Notes: a model not told the origin generated them from the sequence alone. A stretch of 64,000 nt of DNA from Geodermatophilus bullaregiensis (GCF_016907675.1 NZ_JAFBCJ010000001.1:3286001-3350000); one strand, 5' to 3'; counted from the stretch's first letter, positions 36,062 through 47,844 are shown. A program made the numbers and translations.

Positions 36062-36880
36062 GTGCCGCAGACCGACGCCGCCCCCGGCAACGCCTTCGAC
36101 CGGGCCACCGCCGTCTCCCGCACCGAGGGCGGCGGGTACCGCGCCGAGCTCGACCCGGACTGGGACGTCGGCGGCGGGGTCCTCAACGGCGGCTACCTGC
36201 TCGGCGTCGTCGCCCGCGCGGCGCTGCTCGACAGCCCCCACCCGCACCCGGTCGCGCTGTCGGCCAGCTACCTGCGCGCCACCCCCGGCGGCCCGGCCGA
36301 CCTCACCGTCACGCCGGGGCCGGCCGGGCGCACGCTGGCGCACTCCTCGGTCCTGCTGTCCGGCGCGGCCGGCCCCTCGCTCGCCGTCCACGTGACGACG
36401 GCGACCCTGGGCACCGACCCGGCCGACTACACGGTCAACCCCGCGCCGCAGCTGCCCGGGCCCGACGACTGCGTGGCGACCCGGAGCAGCGAGGGCGGGC
36501 CGGCGGTGGGGCTGACCCGGCAGATCGACACCCGGCTGGACCCCGCGACGGCGGGCTGGACGGTCGGCCGCCCCTCGGACCGGCGGGTGCTGCGGGCCTG
36601 GATCCGGCTGGCCGACGGCCGCGCCCCCGACCCGCTGGCGCTGCTGCTGTTCGCCGACGCGCTGCCGCCGACCGCCTTCGCCGTCGGCCAGCCGGGCTGG
36701 GCGCCCACGGTGCAGCTGCAGGTGCTCGTCCGCGCGCTGCCGGCACCGGGCTGGTGCCTGGTCGAGTCGCGCTCCACCGAGGTGACCGGCGGCTGGTCGG
36801 ACGAGGAGTGCCGCATCTGGGACGCCACCGGCCGGCTGGTCGCCCAGGCCCGCCAGCTGGCGCGGGTGGCCCGCCGGTAG
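36062..36880 (+). CDS. Acyl-CoA thioesterase (double hot-dog, TesB-like)
   Basis: 272 residues. GGVLNGGYLLGVVARAAL (about 36-54) is the first hot-dog helix motif. ALSASYLRATPGGPADLTV and the second half with FAVGQPGWAPTVQLQVLVRA followed by ESRSTEV and ECRIWDATGRLVAQARQLA match the TesB/acyl-CoA thioesterase 'thioesterase-like superfamily' in actinobacteria. Hydrolyses acyl-CoA; chain length unknown. GTG at 36062 has CACCCT 7 nt upstream. It is convergent with the UvrA-like gene. Confidence 0.83.
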   Translation: MPQTDAAPGNAFDRATAVSRTEGGGYRAELDPDWDVGGGVLNGGYLLGVVARAALLDSPHPHPVALSASYLRATPGGPADLTVTPGPAGRTLAHSSVLLSGAAGPSLAVHVTTATLGTDPADYTVNPAPQLPGPDDCVATRSSEGGPAVGLTRQIDTRLDPATAGWTVGRPSDRRVLRAWIRLADGRAPDPLALLLFADALPPTAFAVGQPGWAPTVQLQVLVRALPAPGWCLVESRSTEVTGGWSDEECRIWDATGRLVAQARQLARVARR

Positions 36881-36902
36881 CCCGCCGGGTGAACCCGGCG
36901 GG
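36881..36902. terminator. Bidirectional hairpin between thioesterase and UvrA-like gene
   Basis: CCCGCCGGGT (36881-36890) pairs fully with ACCCGGCGGG (36893-36902), starting directly after the thioesterase stop and 20 bp from the convergent stop. Confidence 0.75.
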
Positions 36903-36921
36903 CCGTCCGGGCGGGCCGCGG

Positions 36922-39315
<2,394 letters not shown>

Positions 39316-39373
39316 CGTGTCTCCGTCCGTTCGGCGCGGGGTCGGATCGTGCCACGTCCCGCCGACGATCCCG

Positions 39374-39407
39374 GCGCCCCGGCCCGTCCGGCACCCGGCC
39401 GGGGCGC
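39374..39407 (-). terminator. Terminator of the ABC-TetR operon
   Basis: GCGCCCCGGCC (39374-39384) pairs perfectly with GGCCGGGGCGC (39397-39407) around a 12-nt loop, 2 nt after the TetR stop codon. Confidence 0.8.
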
Positions 39408-39409
39408 GA

Positions 39410-40051
39410 CTACGGCCGGTCGCTGCCGGGGAGGACGACCTCGCCGGTGAGGTAGTGCTGCACCGTGGGCCCGATCGCGGCGACGACCGACGCCGGCGAG
39501 GCCGAGGCCAGCGGCTCCAGCCGGAGGACGTAGCGGGTCATCACCAGGCCCACCACCTGGGAGGCGACCAGCGCGCCGCGCGCCTCGCGCTCCTCGACCG
39601 GCACGTCCATCGTGCCGACCACCCGGCGGACGACCTTCGCGAGCACGAACTCGCGCAGCAGCGCCGCCGACCACTCGTGGTTGACCGCCGAGCGGACCAG
39701 CGCCAGGACGGCCGGCCGGGTGGGGCCGTCCCAGACCCGCAGCACCACGCCGACGACGGCGGCACCGCGCCGGTCCGGCGGCGCGGCGAGGACCTCGGGC
39801 AGGAAGTCCTCCGGGTCGGCCGGCGCCTCCACCGCGGCGAGGAAGAGCGCGTCCTTGGTGCCGAAGTAGTGGTGCACCAGCGCGGGGTCCACCCCCGCCG
39901 CACCGGCGATCGCCCGGATCGAGGCGCCGTCGTAGCCGCGCTCGGCGAAGGCGGTGCGGGCCGCGGCCAGCACCGCCTCGCGGGTGTCGGGGTTGCCGGG
40001 ACGCCGTCCGGTGGGGCGCCGCCCGGTGGGCCGCCGCGCTGCGTGGCTCAG
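39410..40051 (-). CDS. TetR-family repressor of the ABC efflux operon
   Basis: 213 residues if begun at CTG 40051. The HTH is textbook: REAVLAAARTAFAERGYDGA and SIRAIAGAAGVDPALVHHYF, then GTKDALFLAAV. The C-terminal ligand domain is divergent. Start choice: CTG 40051 overlaps the permease stop (CTGA) and is preceded by an excellent SD, GGAGGAGGAG, ending 3 nt before it. The first in-frame GTG lies inside HTH helix 1 and the next upstream GTG (40132) is deep in the permease gene. It probably autoregulates via the palindrome at 41609-41628. Confidence 0.88.
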   Translation of the reverse strand: MSHAARRPTGRRPTGRRPGNPDTREAVLAAARTAFAERGYDGASIRAIAGAAGVDPALVHHYFGTKDALFLAAVEAPADPEDFLPEVLAAPPDRRGAAVVGVVLRVWDGPTRPAVLALVRSAVNHEWSAALLREFVLAKVVRRVVGTMDVPVEEREARGALVASQVVGLVMTRYVLRLEPLASASPASVVAAIGPTVQHYLTGEVVLPGSDRP

Positions 40052-40854
40052 CTGCTCCTCCTCCGCAGGGTCGCCGCCGCCAGCGCGAGGGCGAGGACCG
40101 CCGCGCCGGCCACGACGCCGACGTCGGTCCACATCGTGCCGGTCACCGTCGCCGACCCCGCGACCTCCTGCAGGGCCTCCACGGCGTAGGTCAGCGGCAG
40201 GACGTCGCTGACCGCCTGCAGCCAGCCGGCCATCTGCTCGCGCGGCACCAGCAGCCCGCACAGGAAGAACTGCGGCAGGACGACGACCGGCATGAACTGC
40301 ACGGCCTGGAACTCGCTGCGGGCGAAGGCGCTGGCCAGCAGCCCGAGCGCCACCCCGAGGACGGCGTCGACGACGGCGATGAGCACGACCGCCCACAGCG
40401 GGCCGCGGACGTCGAGGTCGTAGAGCGTCGTCGCCACCGTCACCGTGACCACCGCCTGCGCCGCGGCGGCCAGGCCGAAGGCGGCGCCGTAGCCGGCCAG
40501 CAGCGCGCCGCGCGAGAGCGGCGTGGTGAGCAGCCGCTCCAGCGTCCCCGAGGTGCGCTCGCGCAGCATCGCGATGCTCGTGACCAGGAACATCACCACG
40601 AAGGGGAAGACGCCGAGCATCGTCAGGCCCACGCGGTCGAAGGTGGACGGCTGCCCGGGCAGCGTGGGCAGGTCGGCCCACAGCAGGTACAGCAGGCCGA
40701 GCAGCAGGCTCGGCAGGACCAGCATCATGGCCACGGTGCGGTGGTCGTGCCGCAGCTGGCGCAGCACGCGGCCGGTGGTGGCGAGGGCCGGGCCGGTGAC
40801 GGTCGCGGTACCGGGGGCGGTGGTCCGGGTCCGGGTCCTGGTCAGGGTGGTCAT
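40048..40854 (-). CDS. ABC-2 type transport permease
   Basis: 268 residues. A Thr/Arg-rich cytosolic N-terminus and six TM segments: TVAMMLVLPSLLLGLLYLLW (about 35-55), MLGVFPFVVMFLVTSIAMLRERTSGTLERLL (ABC-2 hallmark, about 75-105), and later segments ending before RRRSS. The DrrB-like family of drug/lipid exporters. It is coupled to the ATPase by an ATGA overlap (40851-40854) and to TetR by a CTGA overlap. Confidence 0.88.
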   Translation of the reverse strand: MTTLTRTRTRTTAPGTATVTGPALATTGRVLRQLRHDHRTVAMMLVLPSLLLGLLYLLWADLPTLPGQPSTFDRVGLTMLGVFPFVVMFLVTSIAMLRERTSGTLERLLTTPLSRGALLAGYGAAFGLAAAAQAVVTVTVATTLYDLDVRGPLWAVVLIAVVDAVLGVALGLLASAFARSEFQAVQFMPVVVLPQFFLCGLLVPREQMAGWLQAVSDVLPLTYAVEALQEVAGSATVTGTMWTDVGVVAGAAVLALALAAATLRRRSS

Positions 40855-41573
40855 GCCGCCACCTGCTCTCCGCGCCGCACCAGGGTCAGGAAGGCCTCCT
40901 CGAGGTCGTGCGTGCCGGCGTCGGCCCGCAGTCCGCCCGGCGTCGCGTCGGCCAGCAGCCGGCCCTCGCGCAGGAGCAGCAGCCGGTCGCAGCGGCCGGC
41001 CTCGTCCATCACGTGGCTGGAGACGACCAGCGTCGTCCCGGCCGCGGCCAGCTCGGCGAAGCGGGTCCACAGCTCCACCCGGAGCACCGGGTCGAGGCCG
41101 ACGGTCGGCTCGTCGAGCAGCAGCAGCTCCGGCTCGCCGACCAGCGCGCAGGCCAGCGAGACGCGGCCGCGCTGCCCGCCGGAGAGGTCGGCGACCAGCT
41201 GCCCGGCGGCGTCGGCCAGACCGACGGCGACCAGCGCGTCGTCCGCCTCGCGGGCGCCGCGGCCGTAGAGGGCGGCGGAGTAGCGGGCGTTCTCCCGGAC
41301 GGTGAGGTCGGGGTAGACGCTCGGCGACTGGGTCACGTACCCGACCCGGGCGCGCAGACCGGGGCTGCCGGCCGGCTCGCCGAGCACGGTGACCGTGCCC
41401 GAGCGGACCCGCTGCACCCCGACCAGCGCGCGCAGCAGCGTGGTCTTGCCACTGCCGCTGGGGCCCAGCAGGCCGGTGACCCGGCCGGCCGGCACGGTGC
41501 ACGACAGCTCGTGCAGCACCCGGCGGTGCCCGCGGTCGACGACGAGGTCCCGGACGGTGACGGCGTCGGTCAT
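40851..41573 (-). CDS. ABC transporter ATP-binding protein (DrrA-like)
   Basis: 240 residues. Walker A GPSGSGKTTLLRA (about 34-46), Q-loop YVTQSPSVYP, signature LSGGQRGRVSLACAL (about 125), Walker B LLLLDEPTVGLDP, H-loop SSHVMDEA. First gene of the operon ATPase-permease-TetR. ATG 41573 is preceded by GGAGG with 5 nt spacing. A longer frame from 41615 would start inside the operator. Drug or lipid export expected. Confidence 0.92.
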   Translation of the reverse strand: MTDAVTVRDLVVDRGHRRVLHELSCTVPAGRVTGLLGPSGSGKTTLLRALVGVQRVRSGTVTVLGEPAGSPGLRARVGYVTQSPSVYPDLTVRENARYSAALYGRGAREADDALVAVGLADAAGQLVADLSGGQRGRVSLACALVGEPELLLLDEPTVGLDPVLRVELWTRFAELAAAGTTLVVSSHVMDEAGRCDRLLLLREGRLLADATPGGLRADAGTHDLEEAFLTLVRRGEQVAA

Positions 41574-41592
41574 GGCGGCCTCCAGGGGACGG

Positions 41593-41643
41593 AACTCAAC
41601 GCCTGATGAACTCAACGCTAGATGAGTTACCCGGCCGGGTCAA
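41593..41643 (-). promoter_or_regulatory. Promoter and TetR operator of the ABC efflux operon
   Basis: On the minus strand, -35 TTGACC (41638-41643) and -10 TAGCGT (41615-41620) are 17 bp apart. The -10 sits inside the dyad AACTCA (41609-41614)/TGAGTT (41623-41628). A third half-site, AACTCAACGC (41593-41602), repeats the 41609-41618 copy exactly at 16 bp spacing, downstream of the predicted start of transcription. This is the position a TetR repressor would occupy to block RNA polymerase. Confidence 0.75.
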
Positions 41644-41740
41644 CGGCCAACGGCGTCGCGGTGGTGGGATCGACAGCTCGACGACGAGGAACGGGCCGCC
41701 GACCAGGACCGCGACCGCGGCGGGGCGAGTCCGCCCGGCG

Positions 41741-42688
41741 TCAGCTGCCGCCGAGCTCGGTCCCGAGGAGGTGGCCGGAGGTCCAGGCGCTCTCCACCTT
41801 CGACGGCGCCCGCCAGCCGTCGCCGCAGACCCCGATGCCGTCGGCCAGCCCGAACGGCTCCTCGCGTGGCCGGGCCGGTTTGGCGAACGTCCAGCGGTGC
41901 ACGTGCGTCCAGGCCGGCGGGGCGTCGATGCCGAGCACGCGCCGCACCGCCGCGGCCACCGCGGGCGCGGCGGCGTCGGGGTCGGCGAGGTGCGCCGCGG
42001 CGGTGCCGGGCGTGGTGTGCGCGACGAGGACGGGGGCGCCGTCGCCGCGGCGGTCGCCGTCGTCGGCGATCCACTCGACCACCGGGTCGTCGTGCACGAA
42101 CGCGCCGTGCAGGCCGGCCGGCCAGCGGCGCCGGTCCCAGCCGAGGACGACCGCGAGGGTGGGGTGCCACTCCCGATCGCCGAGCAGCCGGCCGGCGAGG
42201 TCGGCCGGCAGCAGGCGGCGGGCCTGCGGGTCGGGGAGGGCCAGGACGACGCCCGCCGCCTCCTCGCCGTCGACCCGCGGGCCGGGCCCCACCCGCTCGA
42301 CGGTGCGCTCCTGCTCGACGTCCAGGCCGGCGGCGAGGTCGGCGACCAGCGAGCGCAGGCCGCCGGGCGCGGCGTAGCGCACCGGCCCGCTGGTGGTGCG
42401 CTCGACGCCGTCCGGGCCGGCGACGGCGAAGGTGTCGGTCCAGGGACGGGCCAGTCCGCGGGCGACCCAGTCCTCGACCACGGCGGCGAACGGCGAGTCG
42501 TCGGCGGCGGTGAGGTAGGAGGCGCCGGTGTCGGTGACCCGGTCGTGCAGGGTGCGGGAGGCCATGCGGCCCCCGGGGCGGCGGCCGCGGTCGAGGACGC
42601 GCACCGGCACCCCGGCCGAGCTCAGGGCACGGGCGCAGGCGACGCCGGCGATGCCGGCCCCGACGACGACGGTTCTGTTGGGCACCAC
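41741..42688 (-). CDS. FAD-dependent amine oxidase/renalase-like oxidoreductase
   Basis: 315 residues. Dinucleotide-binding VVVGAGIAGVACARALSSAG (residues 7-26), then RRPGGRMASRTLHDRVTDTGASYL, the NAD(P)/FAD renalase-like continuation. The C-terminus has FGLADGIGVCGDGW, the second FAD-contact motif, followed by VESAWTSGHLLG. Cytosolic; substrate unknown. Double GTG start (42688/42685), 47 bp from the divergent methyltransferase. Confidence 0.83.
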   Translation of the reverse strand: MVPNRTVVVGAGIAGVACARALSSAGVPVRVLDRGRRPGGRMASRTLHDRVTDTGASYLTAADDSPFAAVVEDWVARGLARPWTDTFAVAGPDGVERTTSGPVRYAAPGGLRSLVADLAAGLDVEQERTVERVGPGPRVDGEEAAGVVLALPDPQARRLLPADLAGRLLGDREWHPTLAVVLGWDRRRWPAGLHGAFVHDDPVVEWIADDGDRRGDGAPVLVAHTTPGTAAAHLADPDAAAPAVAAAVRRVLGIDAPPAWTHVHRWTFAKPARPREEPFGLADGIGVCGDGWRAPSKVESAWTSGHLLGTELGGS

Positions 42689-42735
42689 TGGATCCTGGGG
42701 GCAGGGCGCGCGCGGCGCTCGGGGAGGATCGGGCG

Positions 42736-43536
42736 GTGCCCGAGCAGATCCTCGACCCGGCCGACGAGCGGGTCGCCGACTTCCGCGACCTGCACGCCGG
42801 CGACCGGCCGGCCGGCCGGTCGCGGGGGACCGGCCCGGTGATCGTGGAAGGCGTGCCGGCGGTGCAGCGGCTGCTCGCCTCGCCGTACCGGGTGCGGGCG
42901 GTGCTCGGCATCCCCGGGCGGCTGGCCCAGCTCGACCTGCCCGAGGGGGTACCCGCCTACGAGATGGACCCGTGGGCGCTGTCGGACCTGATCGGGTTCC
43001 GGCTGACCCGCGGGGTGCTCGCCTCCGCCGACCGCCACCCGCCGGCCGACCTCGGCGCGCTGCTGGCCGGTCCCGACCCGGCCGCGCCCCGGCGGCTGGC
43101 CGTGCTCGAGGCGCTCAACGACGCGGAGAACCTCGGCTCGATCGCCCGCTCGGCGGTGGCCCTCGGCGTCGACGGGCTGCTGCTGGACCCGCGCTGCGCC
43201 GACCCGCTCTACCGGCGGTCGGTGCGGGTCTCCATGGGGCACGTGCTCGCGCTGCCGTTCGCCGTCCTGCCCGACTGGCCGGGCGGGCTGGCCCGGCTGC
43301 ACGACGCCGGGTACCTCACCGTGGCGCTCACCCCCGCGCCGGACGCGGTCGACCTCGCCGACGTCGACCCGAGGGCGCACCCGCGCACGGCCGTACTGCT
43401 CGGCGCCGAGGGCCCCGGCCTGACGCCCGGGGCGCAGGCCGCGGCGCGGGTGCACGCCCGGATCCCGATGCGCGCCGGCGTGGACTCCCTCGGCGTGGCC
43501 GCCGCCGCGGCGGTGGCCTTCGCCGCGCTCAGGTGA
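42736..43536 (+). CDS. SpoU/TrmH-family RNA 2'-O-methyltransferase
   Basis: 266 residues, Rv0881-like. SPOUT knot motifs: LNDAENLGSIARSAVALG (motif 1, about 133-150), LLGAEGPGLTPGA (motif 2, about 222) and IPMRAGVDSLGVAAAAAVAF (motif 3). The N-terminal 110 residues form the substrate-binding domain (VEGVPAVQRLLAS). Methylates ribose of rRNA or tRNA using SAM; the exact site is unknown. SD GGAGG 8 nt before the GTG. Hairpin element copy 4 follows. Confidence 0.9.
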   Translation: MPEQILDPADERVADFRDLHAGDRPAGRSRGTGPVIVEGVPAVQRLLASPYRVRAVLGIPGRLAQLDLPEGVPAYEMDPWALSDLIGFRLTRGVLASADRHPPADLGALLAGPDPAAPRRLAVLEALNDAENLGSIARSAVALGVDGLLLDPRCADPLYRRSVRVSMGHVLALPFAVLPDWPGGLARLHDAGYLTVALTPAPDAVDLADVDPRAHPRTAVLLGAEGPGLTPGAQAAARVHARIPMRAGVDSLGVAAAAAVAFAALR

Positions 43537-43544
43537 CCCGTTGG

Positions 43545-43623
43545 AACGGTCCTTGGAGGCCACGTGGCCCCGTCCAGAGGCTCGCCCCGAGCTCGCGAGG
43601 GGGACGAGGACGGGGTCCTTCCG
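43545..43623 (+). repeat. GAGC-GCGA hairpin element, copy 4
   Basis: P1 is CCCCGTCC (43568-43575)/GGACGGGG (43608-43615). P2 is CCCC/GGGG with flanking CTCG/CGAG and a 2-nt bulge. Loop GAGCTCGCGA (43589-43598). 5' text TGGAACGGTCC and 3' text TCCTTCC are retained. It is sense after the methyltransferase and ends at the stop codon of the convergent stress protein. Confidence 0.75.
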
Positions 43624-44097
43624 CTACTGGCGCAGAGACCAGCGGGCGAGGATGGTGCGCGCCTCCTCGGCCCGCGACGGGTCGCACATCACGTCGTAGC
43701 GGCTCGCGGTGATCTGCGAGGTGCTGGTGAAGTCGCGCTGGCCGCGGGTGGCCGCGTAGCCCATCGCGCCGAACAGCGCCCCGAAGACGAGGCCGATCAG
43801 CAGGCCGGTCAGCACCGAGCTCACCCAGCTGGTGCCGCTGGGGGCGAAGATGCCCAGCAGCAGGCCGACGAACAGACCCCACCAGGCACCGCTGGCCGCA
43901 CCGGCGGCGAGCACCCGGCCCCAGGTCAGCCGGCCGGTGACCCGCTCGATCATCCTCAGGTCCGAGCCGATGATCGTGACGTTCTCGACCGGGAACTTCT
44001 CGTCGGACAGGTGGTCCACCGCGGCCTGCGCCTGCTGGTAGCTGTCGTAGGACCCGACCTGGACGCCGCCCAGCGGCATCGACACCGACATCGACAT
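43624..44097 (-). CDS. YflT-type general stress protein (glycine-zipper membrane protein)
   Basis: 157 residues. The N-terminal YflT/'heat-induced stress protein' domain contains VGSYDSYQQAQAAVDHLSDE and FPVENVTIIGSDLR. Two glycine-zipper membrane segments at about 62-84 and 92-115 (GLLIGLVFGALFGAMGYAA) follow, then a soluble tail. Such proteins are envelope stress factors under general stress sigma control in actinobacteria. ATG 44097 has GGAG 7 nt upstream. A SigB/SigF-like promoter lies 45 bp further up. Confidence 0.85.
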   Translation of the reverse strand: MSMSVSMPLGGVQVGSYDSYQQAQAAVDHLSDEKFPVENVTIIGSDLRMIERVTGRLTWGRVLAAGAASGAWWGLFVGLLLGIFAPSGTSWVSSVLTGLLIGLVFGALFGAMGYAATRGQRDFTSTSQITASRYDVMCDPSRAEEARTILARWSLRQ

Positions 44098-44141
44098 GTC
44101 TCGCTCCACTCCCACGCGTGCTCGTGCGTTCGAGCAGTGGG

Positions 44142-44167
44142 TTACCCGGGGCGATTCGATTGGACAC
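44142..44167 (-). promoter_or_regulatory. SigB/SigF-type general stress promoter
   Basis: On the minus strand, GTGT (44164-44167), 16 bp, GGGTAA (44142-44147). This is close to the actinobacterial stress-sigma consensus GNTT-N14-17-GGGTAT/A. It lies upstream of the YflT-type stress gene, whose function fits. Confidence 0.65.
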
Positions 44168-44190
44168 GTCCGACCGGTCACACCCGCCGG

Positions 44191-45093
44191 TCAGTGGTTG
44201 CGGCGCACCCCGAAGACGATGTCCTCCCAGGCCGGCACCCGGGCGCGCGGGTCCTCGTCCTCGCCGTCGGTCTCACCGGTGCGCAGCACGACGGTGTCGT
44301 GCTCGGAGACGTCCTCGTCGTCGGGCACGTCGGCGCGGCGGTCGGCCGGACCGCTCCGCGGCAGCTCCGCGGCCGGCGGCGTGCCGCGGTCCTGCGCGGT
44401 CGCGCGGTCCTGGGACGTCCCGCGGTCCTGCGGGGTCGCGCGGTCCTGGGGTGCCGCGCTGCGGTGCACCGGCAGGGACGGCCGCTCGGCCGGGACCCCG
44501 GGGACGACGCGCACCAGCCGGGTGCCCTCGGCGAAGTCGCGCGTGGCGGCGTCGAGCGGGCTGACCGCGCGGGCGGGCACGTCGTAGGCCCACTGCGTGG
44601 TGCCCTCCTTGGCGCCGGCCTGCCAGGCGGCGGAGACCACCCAGGTGCCGTCGTCGGAGCGGGCGGCGTCCCAGCGGACGGCGTCGAGGTCGGCGCCCAG
44701 CAGCCGCAGCCGCTCGGCGAGGAACTGCTGCAGCGCGACGCCCTGGGTGCCCTCGGACAGCCGGACCCGCGCCTCCCGGGCCTGCTCGGCGACGCGCTCG
44801 CGCTCCTGCAGCACCGGGTGGGCGAACCGCATGATCCGCTCGACCCGCGTGCCGGAGGCCTGCGCCACCTGCTCGGGGGTCTCGCCGGCGCGGATGCGCT
44901 GCTGGATCACCCGGGGCGAGAGCGCGCTGTCGACCTCGATCTGGCCGAGCCGGCGGGTGTCGCCGCGGGCGGCCGCCCGGACCCGGTCGTCGATCCGCAG
45001 CTCGAAGCGCTCCTCGTCGCCGTCGGCGCCCTCGAGGGCCAGCACGAGGCTGCGGCCGTCCTCGGACAGGGCCACGAGGCGCAGGGGGCGCAC
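44191..45093 (-). CDS. sepH: Septation protein SepH (DUF3071)
   Basis: 300 residues, Rv0883c-like. The N-terminal DUF3071 starts MRPLRLVALSEDGRSLVLAL and contains an HTH-like block ALSPRVIQQRIRAGETPEQVAQASG (about 55-80) and RIMRFAHPVLQERERVAEQA. SepH stimulates FtsZ assembly at the actinobacterial division septum. The C-terminal 120 residues are disordered and include four six-residue units of the form PQDRGT/QDRAT, and the protein ends with the conserved-style tail PAWEDIVFGVRRNH. SD GAGGAGGT 4 nt before the GTG. Confidence 0.93.
   Translation of the reverse strand: MRPLRLVALSEDGRSLVLALEGADGDEERFELRIDDRVRAAARGDTRRLGQIEVDSALSPRVIQQRIRAGETPEQVAQASGTRVERIMRFAHPVLQERERVAEQAREARVRLSEGTQGVALQQFLAERLRLLGADLDAVRWDAARSDDGTWVVSAAWQAGAKEGTTQWAYDVPARAVSPLDAATRDFAEGTRLVRVVPGVPAERPSLPVHRSAAPQDRATPQDRGTSQDRATAQDRGTPPAAELPRSGPADRRADVPDDEDVSEHDTVVLRTGETDGEDEDPRARVPAWEDIVFGVRRNH
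44387..44458 (-). repeat. 18-bp tandem repeat in sepH (4 units)
   Basis: CGGTCC recurs at 44387, 44405, 44423 and 44441, each 18 bp apart, with partly conserved surroundings. It encodes a hexapeptide QDRxTx array in the disordered linker. In-frame units allow length variation by slippage. Confidence 0.75.
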
Positions 45094-45288
45094 GGTGACC
45101 TCCTCGGGCGGCGACGACGGGCAGCGGACGGCCCGGGGGACACCGGACCACGCGCGAGGCTATCCGCGATCACGGGGAGCGCGCCGCAGGTTCCCGGCGT
45201 GGCGGGCGGCGGGATCGTCGACGCGGGCCCGGGAGTCGTGCCCCCGTGGCCCCGGTCGCGTGCCGGCCCGGCCCTAGACTCGGCGCCC

Positions 45289-46530
45289 ATGCTGACCGGT
45301 CCCCGGGACGACGACGGCCTCGTCCGCGACGACCTCGAGCCCAACGAGCGCTTCCTGCCCTCCCCGGTCGACGCGGGGCAGAAGCGGCTGCCCATCGACA
45401 TGGACTACGTGCAGCGCGTGATGCTCGAGCTGCTCACCATCCCGAGCCCCTCGGGCCGCACCGACCACGTCATGCAGCTCATCGGCGGCGAGCTGCGCGA
45501 CCTCGGCCTGGACTTCGAGGTCACCCGCCGCGGGGCGCTGATCGCCGAGCTGCCGAGCCGGTCACCGGGCGCGGACCGGACGGTGGTCGTGCACGCCGAC
45601 ACGATCGGCTGCATGGTGTCCCAGCTGAAGGACAACGGCCGGCTGGCGATCGTCCCGGTGGGCACGCACAGCGCCCGGTTCGCCGAGGGCGCGCGGGTGA
45701 CGATCTTCTCCGACGACGTCACCGGGGACTACTGGCACACCGGCACGATCCTGCCGATCAAGGCCAGCGGGCACCGCTTCGGCGACGAGGTCGACGAGCA
45801 GGGCGTGGGCTGGGACCACGTCGAGGTCCGGGTCGACGAGGTGGTGCACAGCCGGGCCGACCTCGAGCGCCGCGGCATCCAGGTGGGCGACTTCGTCGCG
45901 ATCGACGCCCAGCCGGTGGTCACCAGCAGCGGGTTCGTCAACTCCCGGCACCTCGACGACAAGGCCGGCGTGGCGGCAGCCCTCGGCGCGTTCAAGGCGA
46001 TCATCGACCACGGCGTCGAGGTCCCCGTGACCGCGCACCTGCTGGTGACCATCGCCGAGGAGGTGGGCCTGGGCGCCAGTCACGGCCTCGACGCCGACGT
46101 CGCCGAGCTGGTCTCCATCGACACCTCGGTGGTGGCGCCGGGCCAGGCGTCGTCCGAGCAGTGCGTGAACGTCGCGATGCAGGACTCGACCGGCCCGTTC
46201 GACTACCACCTGACCCGGCACCTGATCGACCTGTGCCGCGTGCACGAGGTGCCGCACCGCCGCGACGTCTACAAGTACTACCGGTCCGACGCGGCCTCCG
46301 CGCTGGAGGCGGGCGCCAACACCCGCGCGGCGCTGATCGGGTTCGGCATCGACGGCAGCCACGGCAACGAGCGCACGCACCTCGACGGCATCCGCAGCAC
46401 CGCGGAGCTGGTCGCGCTGTACCTGCAGACCGACCTCACGTTCCGCAGCTGGGACCGCCGCCCGACCGGCGACCTGAGCGACTTCCCCAGCCTGGCGGTC
46501 CAGCCGGCCGACGGGGAGAGCGCCCGCTGA
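45289..46530 (+). CDS. M42-family metallopeptidase (NAGGN-system type)
   Basis: 413 residues. Di-metal aminopeptidase pattern: VVVHADTIGCMVSQ (His-x-Asp), NSRHLDDKAGVAAALGAF (bridging Asp), VTIAEEVGLGASHG (catalytic Glu pair), VSIDTSVVAPGQ, and DGSHGNERTHLDGIR (metal His). The N-terminus with MLELLTIPSPSGRTDHVM and the tail resemble the family linked to the N-acetylglutaminylglutamine-amide osmoprotectant system. Its usual partners (asparagine synthase-like and ATP-grasp/GNAT genes) are not seen here, so the true substrate is open. ATG has TAGACT 8 nt upstream (45275-45280). Confidence 0.85.
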   Translation: MLTGPRDDDGLVRDDLEPNERFLPSPVDAGQKRLPIDMDYVQRVMLELLTIPSPSGRTDHVMQLIGGELRDLGLDFEVTRRGALIAELPSRSPGADRTVVVHADTIGCMVSQLKDNGRLAIVPVGTHSARFAEGARVTIFSDDVTGDYWHTGTILPIKASGHRFGDEVDEQGVGWDHVEVRVDEVVHSRADLERRGIQVGDFVAIDAQPVVTSSGFVNSRHLDDKAGVAAALGAFKAIIDHGVEVPVTAHLLVTIAEEVGLGASHGLDADVAELVSIDTSVVAPGQASSEQCVNVAMQDSTGPFDYHLTRHLIDLCRVHEVPHRRDVYKYYRSDAASALEAGANTRAALIGFGIDGSHGNERTHLDGIRSTAELVALYLQTDLTFRSWDRRPTGDLSDFPSLAVQPADGESAR

Positions 46531-46591
46531 TCGGCCCCGCTGCCCCCCACGCCTCGCTGACGCTCGGCGCGGGCCCCTGCAGCGGGGCCGA

Positions 46592-46594
<3 letters not shown>
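46528..46594 (-). repeat. GAGC-GCGA hairpin element, copy 5 (shared stop codons)
   Basis: A perfect 16-bp outer stem, TGATCGGCCCCGCTGC (46528-46543)/GCAGCGGGGCCGATCA (46579-46594). Read on the minus strand, P2 is CCCGCGCC/GGCGTGGG with loop GAGCGTCAGCGA. The TGA of the M42 gene (46528-46530) and of serC (46592-46594) are the ends of the two arms. Expected to end transcription both ways. Confidence 0.82.

Positions 46595-47844
<1,250 letters not shown>

Noticed and set aside
39412..41573. Biosynthetic gene cluster around the ABC/UvrA-like genes
   Set aside because: DrrABC-like genes can mark antibiotic clusters, but neighbours are housekeeping genes and no PKS/NRPS or tailoring set is present.
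44387..44458. CRISPR-like spaced repeats
   Set aside because: 18-bp units are contiguous, in frame and coding in sepH; no spacers or cas genes.
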